Shown here piece by piece: positions 46,183-53,901 of a DNA stretch of 54,841 nucleotides. The DNA lies in IMG/VR virus record IMGVR_UViG_3300021085_000040, positions 1 through 54,841 of that record; one strand, 5' to 3'. A program made the position numbers and the translations under genes. The stretch comes from a virus. The notes beneath the pieces are model-generated. The model saw only the letters and a list, made by a program, of their open reading frames with translations. It was not told where the DNA came from and ran no database searches. Each line of letters starts with the position of its first letter. The first letter of the stretch is position 1.

Positions 46183-46778
46183 ACGCACATCAACACATAG
46201 CAGATCGTATACAAAAAACTGAACTAGATACTCGTGGTGGTTATCCTTGGATGACTGTAACAGATTTTTTACCTGCAGACTTGTATGAGAATATAAGAAT
46301 TAATCAAGACTGTCAGCAACTATTAAATGCACACGATGATCCAAATATAGTAAAAGCATTGTACAATAAGTTCAGTGACTATCCTATACGTCAAGATAAT
46401 ATACAAAGTATATATGCATTTTGGCAAAGCACAGGTGCTGGTTATAGTTTAAAGCCACATGAAGATAGTTGGCCGCGTGTGTTTACTATAGTGTATTACT
46501 TTCCAGATGATGATACTTATCCTGAGGCAGGCACTGCCATATATGAAGTGGACGAAGATAAACGTACATACAACACAGTAGCTACATCACCATACTTGCC
46601 AAACACTGCAACTATAATTGCTCCTGATACTGGACGCACTTGGCACGGAGTAGATCTTATACAACGTCAAGTAAGTAGACAAAGTGCAGTGTTAGTATTC
46701 AGTGCAGAAGAATGGACACCAGCTCAATTACATTATGCTGATTGGAAATCTGGAAGGACAGTTAACTATGCAAGGTAA
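46179..46778 (+). CDS. 2OG-Fe(II) oxygenase
   Basis: 199 residues from a GTG start overlapping the upstream stop. The iron-binding triad is visible as H94-x-D96 (KPHEDSW) and H156 (RTWHGV), with R167 as the likely 2-oxoglutarate contact, in the prolyl-4-hydroxylase-like order. These enzymes hydroxylate proteins or small molecules and are frequent in marine T4-like phages. A hydroxylation step would suit a tailoring pathway for a polymer; the substrate is not shown. Confidence 0.82.
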   Translation: MNAHQHIADRIQKTELDTRGGYPWMTVTDFLPADLYENIRINQDCQQLLNAHDDPNIVKALYNKFSDYPIRQDNIQSIYAFWQSTGAGYSLKPHEDSWPRVFTIVYYFPDDDTYPEAGTAIYEVDEDKRTYNTVATSPYLPNTATIIAPDTGRTWHGVDLIQRQVSRQSAVLVFSAEEWTPAQLHYADWKSGRTVNYAR

Positions 46779-47262
46779 CTATCAAAAATATAATATACTA
46801 GGCGAGAGCTATGACTTGTTAACCATTGGCGATTGGAAACGTGTAGTAGTTGTAAGTGATTTAAATAATTATCATCTTAACGCTGACTATGTAAAAAATG
46901 TTAAACTGTCTGATGAGGTTATCAATAGTTTAATGACAAACAACCACGAGTATAATATATGGTGTACTGTTGACTATTGGCAACCACCTTTTAATCCTTG
47001 GCAACCTTGGCCAAATAATTTATATATTCATAATAGCATAGAAAGATTTGATAGTACAACATTATCTAAAGATATTCCTAACAGTAATTTAATTAGCACA
47101 CACTTAGATAGAGATCCTATACGTGCTGACAATCAAGGCGATGGTAGTATTGGATTTGGCTTTGCTGGCGGAGATATCTTTTACGGGTATGGCAATTTAG
47201 ATAAGTCTGGGTTTGTTCAAGACTTTAGTGGAGCCGGAAGAGGAAGTGTGTATGTTAGATAA
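46768..47262 (+). CDS. Hypothetical protein, Trp/Pro-rich centre
   Basis: 164 residues from the ATG at 46768, chosen because GGAAGGA lies 10 nt upstream and the ATG is 11 nt inside the oxygenase gene, in keeping with the cassette style. It has NYHLNADYVKNVKLSDEV, then WCTVDYWQPPFNPWQPWP and NNLYIH, and a glycine-rich C-terminus (GFGFAGGDIFYGYGN). Not recognised. The aromatic-proline stretch suggests a binding or structural role. Confidence 0.65.
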   Translation: MQGNYQKYNILGESYDLLTIGDWKRVVVVSDLNNYHLNADYVKNVKLSDEVINSLMTNNHEYNIWCTVDYWQPPFNPWQPWPNNLYIHNSIERFDSTTLSKDIPNSNLISTHLDRDPIRADNQGDGSIGFGFAGGDIFYGYGNLDKSGFVQDFSGAGRGSVYVR

Positions 47263-47941
47263 ACTATTAGTAATAAGCAATGCACGTATGGGTAGTACAT
47301 ATGTATACAATACATTTCGTGAGTTTGATTCACGTAGCAAAGACACAACAGAAAATCATTTATTAACTAATGAACCATTTGACAAAAACGACTTTGATAC
47401 TGTATACAAATATACAAAGGAACAACCTAACATTGTAAGTAAAATACATGCACGTCATATTCAATCGCTAGGAAAAGACTTTAAAAAATACTTTGATTTA
47501 TTTGATAAAACTTTATTATTGTTACGCAAAGACTTGTTTGCATCAGCTACTAGTCTTTCAATTAGCGTAGCAAAAGAACAATGGGGCGTACATTATCCCA
47601 TCAACGATAATGTTATTAAATTAGATTTAGATCAATTACAAAAACATATTAGACAACAATGGCAAGACATTAGATATTTAAGAAGCATAGCTCGTGATTA
47701 TAATATTAATCACAGCATATGGTTAGAAGATTATCCTACTGATATTAGTTTGTGGCATATATTTAATAACAAAGAAACTATGCCTAATACTGGGCTAAGT
47801 TTCCCTACATATAAAAGTCCACAGAAGTCAAGCACAATAAGTAATTACGATTATTGTTACGAATTATACCTTAGTGTAATTCAAGACTTAGCACCAATAC
47901 ATGGATTAACTATAGAAAATAATTTAATTAAGGAACTATAA
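47252..47941 (+). CDS. Sulfotransferase-like protein 1
   Basis: 229 residues from the ATG at 47252 (AGAGGAAG 6-13 nt upstream). LVISNARMGSTYVYN (6-20) resembles the PAPS-binding loop of sulfotransferases (R-x-G-S-T), and LLLLRKDLFASATSLSISVA resembles the 3'-phosphate-binding RxDxxxxxxS helix. Such proteins transfer sulfate from PAPS to sugars or other acceptors; no PAPS-making gene is in the window, so the host would supply it. It overlaps both neighbours. Confidence 0.65.
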   Translation: MLDKLLVISNARMGSTYVYNTFREFDSRSKDTTENHLLTNEPFDKNDFDTVYKYTKEQPNIVSKIHARHIQSLGKDFKKYFDLFDKTLLLLRKDLFASATSLSISVAKEQWGVHYPINDNVIKLDLDQLQKHIRQQWQDIRYLRSIARDYNINHSIWLEDYPTDISLWHIFNNKETMPNTGLSFPTYKSPQKSSTISNYDYCYELYLSVIQDLAPIHGLTIENNLIKEL

Positions 47942-48612
47942 TGAGAATTAGATTAATAACAATGCCACGTACAAAAGCTACATACTTAATGAAAGCATTA
48001 ATATCAGCTAACAATCCATCGCAATTAGATATTAACAGTGACTTATACAATGAACCATATAACAACGATAGGCCCAATCCAATCGCAGCCACTGAATGGA
48101 TGAAGTCTGATACTAACGCAGTGATTAAACATCACATACGACATTTGGTTGCCAACGATGTATATAACAGTAAACAGGCTTTCCAACAAGAATGCGAATT
48201 AGATTGGCTTACAGTTGTTTTACTAAGACGTGATTTATTTGCTGCGGCTACTAGTTATGCACGTAGTAGAATAAGTAACGAGTGGCATAGTTATACTAAC
48301 GAGAGTGTTTATATACCTCCTGAGTTTTTTAATAAATGTTTAATAGCTTTATGGGGTAGTGTAACACATATAAAGAACAATGTTAATAACTTAACGTATG
48401 ATAAAATAATATACAGTGATGACTTTACTGGTAATCCATCAAACGATATAAAAGAAATAATACCCAACTATTCTAAAGAAATATATACTGACAGTAAACC
48501 AAGACCAGAAAATACTATAACCAACATCAACGAGTTACGAGAGTATTCTCAACAAATAACATTACCGGACAATGGTGTTATGATAGATAAAGATTTAATT
48601 ATTACAATATAA
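47941..48612 (+). CDS. Sulfotransferase-like protein 2, paralogue of the preceding one
   Basis: 223 residues. LITMPRTKATYLMKALI at the N-terminus and VVLLRRDLFAAATSYARSRI at the equivalent place show the same fold and a common origin with its neighbour (both share RxDLFAxATS). The phosphate loop is R-T-K-A-T rather than R-M-G-S-T, so PAPS binding could be altered. Starts with TAATG. The 3' end overlaps the convergent minus-strand gene by 11 nt. Confidence 0.6.
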   Translation: MRIRLITMPRTKATYLMKALISANNPSQLDINSDLYNEPYNNDRPNPIAATEWMKSDTNAVIKHHIRHLVANDVYNSKQAFQQECELDWLTVVLLRRDLFAAATSYARSRISNEWHSYTNESVYIPPEFFNKCLIALWGSVTHIKNNVNNLTYDKIIYSDDFTGNPSNDIKEIIPNYSKEIYTDSKPRPENTITNINELREYSQQITLPDNGVMIDKDLIITI

Positions 48613-49507
48613 TCTTTTTTTCGTTAACAAATGTATTTTGAATTTTAAGATAATCATTATAGTTCAATGCATTTAAAGTTAAATCAGCATACGGTCGAAC
48701 TATAGTAGATCCAATTTTAAGATGAGGCAACATAGTTGTACCGTTGCGTCTTAACACTGCTCCCAAATTCATATGTATGTGTCTTAGTGATCCGCCTGAT
48801 AATACTTTATCTAATCTATTTTTATTAGGGTGTACACTGTGAATCATTTTTAAATATTCAGCAGCCATCAAGTCCATAGCAATACTGCTACCCCATAACA
48901 TATAATCATGAACAGAATCTGAAAAGGGACTATGAGTCAATCCCCATGCCTGTGTATTAGTAACCATCCAGTTGTTACAAGAATTTGCTATAGGATCTCT
49001 GTCTTGTGGTTGTCCATATGTTAGTTTGTTTACACGATCGACTATGCGATTTACCCATGTTCCATTGTCTCCTCGATAATGTGACCTAGGGTTTGGTATT
49101 ACATCATAACGAGTTAACACTACAACATCATAATTAAAATTATTCTGAGCTTCGTGATTTTGTTTAAGCATAATAGCGTCTGCCATACTTTTCTCAGTCC
49201 TGCCTCCCCAGCTATGTAACTTGACAGTATCACTGTCCAATATTTCCACTGCACAAGGATTTAGCATGCTTAACTTATTCAGTAAAGTGTTACGTTCTTG
49301 GTTAACTAAGTCTACTTTCTCATTAGTAGTTCGGTATTCTTCAAATGTTCTAGAGCTACAAAAGAAATCTACTTGTATTGATTTACTAGTAAAATGATCT
49401 TTTAGATACGGCAACACATAGTCGCCTGTTCTATATAATCCATATAAGCATACGGCTACACGCTTTACACCTTTTGGATATAGTAGAACGTTGTCAGGAT
49501 AGTCCAT
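48602..49507 (-). CDS. Glycosyltransferase-like protein on the opposite strand
   Basis: 301 residues from the ATG at 49507 (MDYPDNVLLYPKG), chosen over an ATG 24 nt further up because it overlaps the upstream stop as TAATG. VAVCLYGLYRTGDYVLPYLKDHF at the N-terminus, VDFFCSSR, then YDVVVLTRYDVIPN are the core of a phage/virus family of glycosyltransferase-like proteins. No clear DxD. It is convergent with the sulfotransferase genes and read with the gene upstream of it from a late promoter. Confidence 0.6.
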   Translation of the reverse strand: MDYPDNVLLYPKGVKRVAVCLYGLYRTGDYVLPYLKDHFTSKSIQVDFFCSSRTFEEYRTTNEKVDLVNQERNTLLNKLSMLNPCAVEILDSDTVKLHSWGGRTEKSMADAIMLKQNHEAQNNFNYDVVVLTRYDVIPNPRSHYRGDNGTWVNRIVDRVNKLTYGQPQDRDPIANSCNNWMVTNTQAWGLTHSPFSDSVHDYMLWGSSIAMDLMAAEYLKMIHSVHPNKNRLDKVLSGGSLRHIHMNLGAVLRRNGTTMLPHLKIGSTIVRPYADLTLNALNYNDYLKIQNTFVNEKKIIL

Positions 49508-49983
49508 TACGTTAACTCCAAACTTATACAACGTATATTTAAATTAAACAATAGCACATGGAATATATTAGTTAATGAGTTTGCTAGATCATCTTTGGAT
49601 AATGTATGATAAAAATGCATACTATCGTGTAATGATTTCCATTGCAAATTAACTTTATTAAACACATTCCAATTACAGAAGTAATGATCGTAGTGCATAT
49701 TTTTATTAGGAAAGTATATTACATCATAAGCAGTATCATATATAGTGCATTGTTCTATATCAAATATTGTATTACCCATAACAAATACAACACTATCTTC
49801 GTCACTACATCCACGCATGCCATGATCATTGTACATATTCATGCTGTGTTGCCAGCGTGAACGGAATACAGAAATCATTTCTCTGTAGTCGGCGTTTGGG
49901 TTATGTGGATAGTTGCTTCTATAGAGATTTAAATTATCACTATGAGTTAGTGTTTTGTTATCAAGTCGGCTTATAAATTGCAT
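49507..49983 (-). CDS. Hypothetical protein with leaderless start
   Basis: 158 residues, beginning MQFISRLDNKTLTHSDNLNL. It has TIYDTAYDVIYFPNKNMHYDHYFCNWNVFNKV in the centre; rich in aromatic and His/Asn residues. Not recognised. The late promoter TATAAATA on the minus strand (49989-49996) puts +1 exactly on its ATG, so it would be made from a leaderless message. It is coupled to the glycosyltransferase-like gene by TAATG. Confidence 0.65.
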   Translation of the reverse strand: MQFISRLDNKTLTHSDNLNLYRSNYPHNPNADYREMISVFRSRWQHSMNMYNDHGMRGCSDEDSVVFVMGNTIFDIEQCTIYDTAYDVIYFPNKNMHYDHYFCNWNVFNKVNLQWKSLHDSMHFYHTLSKDDLANSLTNIFHVLLFNLNIRCISLELT

Positions 49984-49988
49984 GCTAC

Positions 49989-50004
49989 TATTTATATATA
50001 AATA
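49989..50004. promoter_or_regulatory. Palindromic divergent late promoter pair
   Basis: TATTTATATATAAATA is a perfect 16-bp palindrome containing TATAAATA on each strand. T4 spacing predicts +1 at 49983 (minus) and 50010 (plus), the first bases of the two ATG codons, so each message would lack a leader. Confidence 0.8.
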
Positions 50005-50009
50005 TAAGT

Positions 50010-50600
50010 ATGTTAATTATTTTTGATTTCGATGGAACACTTGCGAACTGTAAAGAGTTACATCAAATTGCATTTCGTAATGCAGTACAAGAACTTTGTC
50101 CTAATGCAGATTTTAAAAACGAAGACGTAGAAGGTAGACCAACTAGAGAGAAGATACGTATACTACACACAATGGGTTATGAGTTTAACGGAGATAAGTT
50201 AAACGATATTAAACAAGCATACACGCAAAAGCATTTAGAAGAATATATAAAGTATAATAAAGATTTATTACACACAATGCTAAAGTTAAAAGAAAGATAT
50301 AAACTATGTGTAGCCAGTAATGCCACAGAATTATTTGTACTTAGAAGTTTAAATATTATGCAAATGTATAAAGAAACAGGAAAGCAAGTGTTTGCTAAAA
50401 TTAATACTGCTACTGACTTTCCTGCTAAACCAGATACTACTACGTTTATAGATTGTATGAGATGGACAAACAGTACACCAGAAGATACTATTATATTTGA
50501 AGATAGTGAAGTTGGAATACAATGTGCTTTAAGCACAGGTGCTAGAGTTATCAGAGTAACAGATGTGAATCACACTATAGAGGAAATGAAAAAACTATGA
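50010..50600 (+). CDS. HAD-superfamily phosphatase
   Basis: 196 residues. IIFDFDGT gives the D6-x-D8 catalytic motif, CVASNAT motif II, FPAKPDTT motif III lysine, and IIFEDSEVG motif IV, with a helical cap between residues 15 and 90: the phosphoglycolate-phosphatase-like subfamily I layout. It would remove a phosphate from a sugar or similar small molecule. Its ATG coincides with a predicted late start and has no ribosome binding site. ATGA overlap with the nucleotidyltransferase suggests joint action on one substrate. Confidence 0.85.
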   Translation: MLIIFDFDGTLANCKELHQIAFRNAVQELCPNADFKNEDVEGRPTREKIRILHTMGYEFNGDKLNDIKQAYTQKHLEEYIKYNKDLLHTMLKLKERYKLCVASNATELFVLRSLNIMQMYKETGKQVFAKINTATDFPAKPDTTTFIDCMRWTNSTPEDTIIFEDSEVGIQCALSTGARVIRVTDVNHTIEEMKKL

Positions 50601-51313
50601 AATTAATTATGCCAATGGCAGGACAAGGAAGTCGCTTTGACGAAGTGGGTTATGATTTACCCAAGCCAATGATACCAGTAGGAGATGTTCCTATGTTTGT
50701 ACACGTAGAACGTTGTATAGGTTTGGAGTTTGATGAACGTATATTTATTGTACGCAAAGAACATGATCTTAGATCAAGAGTTCTCGAATGGTATCCTAAC
50801 GCACACATAATTGAGTTAGACTACTTGACAGAAGGTACTGCATGTACTATACTAACAGCAAGAGAACACTATGAAGATGGTAGCAGTATATTTGTTAGCA
50901 ACTGTGATCAACACATTGAATGGGATGTAGAGCATGCAGAAAGTATTATGAACAATCCCTATAACAGTGGAATGATTCCAAACTTTTACTGCGACGATGG
51001 ATCAAAGAAATGGAGTTATGCAATGGTAGATGATAGACAAAACATCAAACGTGTAGCTGAAAAAGATCCCATAAGCAATTGGGCAACTGTAGGTTACTAC
51101 TGGTGGAGAGACGGAACTCAGTTTATTGAAAGTGCTGATCGTATGATACAAGCCAATGACAGAGTTAATAACGAATTTTATACATGTCCAACTTATAACT
51201 ACACAGTGCAACTAGAAGGAATTGGTAACATCAAACACATGGAAGTAGACGCTATGCAAGGTCTAGGAACTCCAGAAGATTTAAAAGAATATGAACAACA
51301 GTACTCATCTTGA
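50597..51313 (+). CDS. Sugar-phosphate nucleotidyltransferase
   Basis: 238 residues. MPMAGQGSRFDEVGYDLPKPMIPV has the GxGxR loop (9-13) and catalytic-type K23-P24 of NDP-sugar pyrophosphorylases; IFVSNCDQHI supplies the metal-binding D104, and VAEKDPISNWATVGYYWW the sugar-binding region. It should activate a sugar (or similar) phosphate with an NTP to make a donor for the cassette's glycosyltransferases. Starts by ATGA overlap with the HAD gene. Confidence 0.85.
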   Translation: MKLIMPMAGQGSRFDEVGYDLPKPMIPVGDVPMFVHVERCIGLEFDERIFIVRKEHDLRSRVLEWYPNAHIIELDYLTEGTACTILTAREHYEDGSSIFVSNCDQHIEWDVEHAESIMNNPYNSGMIPNFYCDDGSKKWSYAMVDDRQNIKRVAEKDPISNWATVGYYWWRDGTQFIESADRMIQANDRVNNEFYTCPTYNYTVQLEGIGNIKHMEVDAMQGLGTPEDLKEYEQQYSS

Positions 51314-52526
51314 GAAATTAAAACTACCTAGTTCGTTTTGTTTTGCTCCATACACTAATTTAGATTTGGATCAAGATGGAACATGGCTTCCGTGTTTTAG
51401 AAGTGAAGAAGCACAAGGAAGCTGGAAAGAATATGATATTACAGAGACTTTTAATTCAAGCAACATTCAAAAAGTTAGAACAGATTTGTGGAAGGGCAAG
51501 TGGCCAAAGAACTGTGAACAATGCCAAGCACGTGAACAAGAAGGTATTAAAAGTACAAGACAAGAATACAACGAACATCTATTAGAACTTGCAGACAACT
51601 TAGACTTTGTAAAAGATATTAAAAAAGCACCACAGTATAGTGGAATAGAAAACATTCATACATTGGAAATACGCCCACATAACTTGTGTAACCTAGCATG
51701 TGGACATTGTGATCCACACAGTTCAAGTAGATGGGTTAAAATTAAATCAAATGAAACAAAGGATCAAGACTTTACAAAACATTTAATTGACAATCCCGAG
51801 TACTTAAAAAAGTTTTATACAAAAGCAGGTAACCTAAAGACTGTACATTTTACAGGAGGCGAGCCTTTGATTTATGCATCCTCTCACAAAGAATGGCTAA
51901 ACGGAATACAAAACAAACACAACATAGAACTTAGATATCATTCTAATCTTAATCATAATCAACTAAGCACATATCAACACAAATGGGATAAGTTTAAACA
52001 CGTAAAGTTTTTTGCAAGCATTGATACAAGTCAACGTTACTATGAGTTTTTTAGATTTGGTAGCAAATGGGATAGAGTAGATTATAATATTGATTATTTG
52101 TTAAAACAAAAGCACGAAGTAGTAGGTACTATTACAGTAAACTTCTTTACAATGCTTGATCTTGTGGGTCTTGTAAAGTACTTGGTAGCAAAGAATTTAC
52201 AGATTCATGTAGCATTTGTAGACGCACCGGGCTCTTTGAATATAGCATACATGAGCAATGAACAAAAGAATAAAGCAATAGAACAAATTGCACAAGCAAA
52301 ATTAGAAATAAACTACAAAGAAGAATGGAAAGAACAACGAGGACATATTGCATTAGATAAGATTACTGAATTTATCAAAGGTACATGGGAAGTAGATAAA
52401 GAAAAAACCAGAGGCGACTTAACATGGTGCAGTGATAAACAACATCCAAAGCAACTTGCTAAGTTAGATTACTTGGATAAGACTTATCAGAAACATGGAT
52501 TCAAGTCTAGTTGGACTGAATTATAA
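51291..52526 (+). CDS. Radical SAM protein 3 with N-terminal auxiliary cluster motif
   Basis: 411 residues. The core CxxxCxxC is C133-x3-C137-x2-C140 (CNLACGHC), followed by HFTGGEPL. N-terminal cysteines C17, C35, C75 and C78 repeat the spacing of the other two radical SAM proteins (FCFAPY, DGTWLPC, CEQC). It overlaps the nucleotidyltransferase by 23 nt. It is more diverged than the other two and lies in a separate late unit with the HAD and nucleotidyltransferase genes, so it may act on a different substrate. Confidence 0.87.
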   Translation: MNNSTHLEKLKLPSSFCFAPYTNLDLDQDGTWLPCFRSEEAQGSWKEYDITETFNSSNIQKVRTDLWKGKWPKNCEQCQAREQEGIKSTRQEYNEHLLELADNLDFVKDIKKAPQYSGIENIHTLEIRPHNLCNLACGHCDPHSSSRWVKIKSNETKDQDFTKHLIDNPEYLKKFYTKAGNLKTVHFTGGEPLIYASSHKEWLNGIQNKHNIELRYHSNLNHNQLSTYQHKWDKFKHVKFFASIDTSQRYYEFFRFGSKWDRVDYNIDYLLKQKHEVVGTITVNFFTMLDLVGLVKYLVAKNLQIHVAFVDAPGSLNIAYMSNEQKNKAIEQIAQAKLEINYKEEWKEQRGHIALDKITEFIKGTWEVDKEKTRGDLTWCSDKQHPKQLAKLDYLDKTYQKHGFKSSWTEL

Positions 52527-52532
52527 CAGTTA

Positions 52533-52540
52533 GATAAATA
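52533..52540 (+). promoter_or_regulatory. T4-type late promoter for the GDPD-like gene
   Basis: GATAAATA; the expected start near 52546 gives a 15-nt leader with AGGA before the ATG at 52561. Confidence 0.7.
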
Positions 52541-52560
52541 TTTTAAACAGGACTTTTACA

Positions 52561-53040
52561 ATGACACAATTTATAGCACACAGAGGAAACCTAACAGGAC
52601 CCGAACCCACATTCGAGAACCGTATAGAATACCTATTGCATGCTTATGATGTGTGTGGTGCAGTGGAAGTAGATATACAAACCCATCGTGGACAATTGTA
52701 TTTCGGACATGATGATCCACAACAACCGGTATCGCTTGAATTGATAATGCAAGACAATTGGTTTTGTCATGCAAAGGATCTAGAATCGTTAAGTAAACTA
52801 TTAGAATTGGGTGCTCATACATTTTGGCATCAACAAGATACAGTAACAATTACCAGTAGAGGATACATATGGTGTTACCCAGATGTGTATCTCATTGACA
52901 AACGTGCTATATGGTTAGACTTCGAAGACAAGTTTACTGACTTAGAACTAGTAGGTGGTTGGGGTTTATGCAGTGATAGATACCCAATGATAAGACCTGT
53001 ACGCAGTCCTAAGCCTCCTATTAGTCCGTATACTAATTAA
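52561..53040 (+). CDS. Short glycerophosphodiester phosphodiesterase-like protein
   Basis: 159 residues. FIAHRGN (H7, R8), AVEVDIQ (E36, D38) and LYFGHDDP (H50, D51) are the metal and catalytic residues of the GDPD family in their normal order. Family members are usually 230 residues or more; the second half of the barrel is short here, so the protein may be a minimal or altered version. The gene has its own late promoter. Its stop overlaps the convergent small membrane gene by 8 nt. Substrate (lipid or teichoic-acid-like diester) is unknown. Confidence 0.75.
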   Translation: MTQFIAHRGNLTGPEPTFENRIEYLLHAYDVCGAVEVDIQTHRGQLYFGHDDPQQPVSLELIMQDNWFCHAKDLESLSKLLELGAHTFWHQQDTVTITSRGYIWCYPDVYLIDKRAIWLDFEDKFTDLELVGGWGLCSDRYPMIRPVRSPKPPISPYTN

Positions 53041-53134
53041 TCAAGTATGCGTGTATTAATCCAATAACAATCAGTGGACTAACTACTATAGCAAACAGTA
53101 AGAGTTCTTGAACTTTTCTTTTATAATACTTCAT
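53033..53134 (-). CDS. Small membrane protein, 33 residues
   Basis: MKYYKRKVQELLLF followed by AIVVSPLIVIGLIHAYLIN: a positively charged start and one transmembrane helix. The ATG overlaps the upstream TGA as ATGA, which makes it the third gene of a coupled set. Function unknown. Confidence 0.6.
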   Translation of the reverse strand: MKYYKRKVQELLLFAIVVSPLIVIGLIHAYLIN

Positions 53135-53295
53135 TTAAATGGTCTTCGCTTTTCAAACCTATGTTGCTCGTTCATACGCACTTCATGTTTGTATACATAA
53201 CGCAACACGTATGCTCCTATGCTCAACGCAACTAGTGTGTATATAACTGGATAGTTGGCCCAAAGTTCGTCTCGGAACGCTATAATCCAACTCAT
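53131..53295 (-). CDS. Small membrane protein, 54 residues
   Basis: MSWIIAFRDELWANYPVIYTLVALSIGAYVLRYVYKHE: one transmembrane helix near residues 16-33 and a basic tail ending KRRPFK. The ATG overlaps the DUF2061 gene's stop by ATGA, and its stop overlaps the next small gene the same way. Function unknown. Confidence 0.65.
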   Translation of the reverse strand: MSWIIAFRDELWANYPVIYTLVALSIGAYVLRYVYKHEVRMNEQHRFEKRRPFK

Positions 53296-53501
53296 GACTT
53301 ATTCTTCAACCAACGCATGCCCTTTCCCCAGGCACGTTCATGTAAAAAATATACCACGAACTTTATAACTGCATCTATACTTGCGATGCTACCGGCGATA
53401 CTCATATTGCCTGTTAGTGCTAACGATATAACAAACGTTATCATAACGCTTAATATACGATAGCTGATGCTTTTGTACAAGTGTACATGTAATGCTCTCA
53501 T
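53292..53501 (-). CDS. DUF2061-like small membrane protein
   Basis: 69 residues. KSISYRILSVMITFVISLALTGNMSIAGSI and then IKFVVYFLHERAW is the DUF2061 pattern (K-S-I-S/T-W/Y-R ... TGN ... AG-SI ... YYLHERxW) with two transmembrane helices. DUF2061 proteins are of unknown function. GGAG lies 9 nt before the ATG. A sigma70-type promoter (53860-53888) lies about 360 nt upstream, behind a structured non-coding stretch. Confidence 0.82.
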   Translation of the reverse strand: MRALHVHLYKSISYRILSVMITFVISLALTGNMSIAGSIASIDAVIKFVVYFLHERAWGKGMRWLKNKS

Positions 53502-53504
53502 AAT

Positions 53505-53853
53505 CTATACTCCGTTTAGTGTATAGTCTTTCCTGAGGATTCACATATACTTGATGTTTCTTATACTGTATTTAAGGTAAAAAGGGTGTATATTAACACA
53601 TCATACTATGATTCGAAGCATCTTGGTGCTATAACCATACCTGTAGTGCAATATTGCTGAGGTAACTTCTCACTGTAATACACCTGTAAGCTCAGTGTAC
53701 TGTTACGTGCTGATAATGATTATTACAGTAACCAGCTATACTGCTTTCACGTATCTGCCCAAGTTATACGGTGCTGCATATATATCTGGGCATGTGTGTG
53801 CTTACTTAGAGTAAAGGGTACGGAGTTTGCTATGCTCCTTTATTACAGCCCAG
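53505..53853 (-). ncRNA. Structured non-coding leader or RNA upstream of the DUF2061 gene
   Basis: About 350 nt without a credible ORF. On the minus strand ACTGTAATA pairs exactly with TATTACAGT about 50 nt later, GCCCA with TGGGC, GGAG with CTCC and TGAG with CTCA, so the transcript should be folded. A sigma70-type promoter at its upstream end would make it either a free RNA or a long leader for the membrane genes. Class unknown. Confidence 0.4.
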
Positions 53854-53859
53854 TAGTAT

Positions 53860-53888
53860 AATATATAACACTTGGACCAAAGTGTCAA
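53860..53888 (-). promoter_or_regulatory. Sigma70-type promoter (TTGACA-17-TATATT)
   Basis: Minus strand TTGACA (53883-53888), 17-bp spacer, TATATT (53860-53865), directed toward the DUF2061 set. Confidence 0.7.
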
Positions 53889-53901
53889 CCTCAAAATACA
53901 G

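Noticed and set aside
53600-53640. TTCGAA-containing tRNA T-arm-like sequence
   Set aside because: The flanking stems do not pair over 5 bp and no cloverleaf can be drawn.
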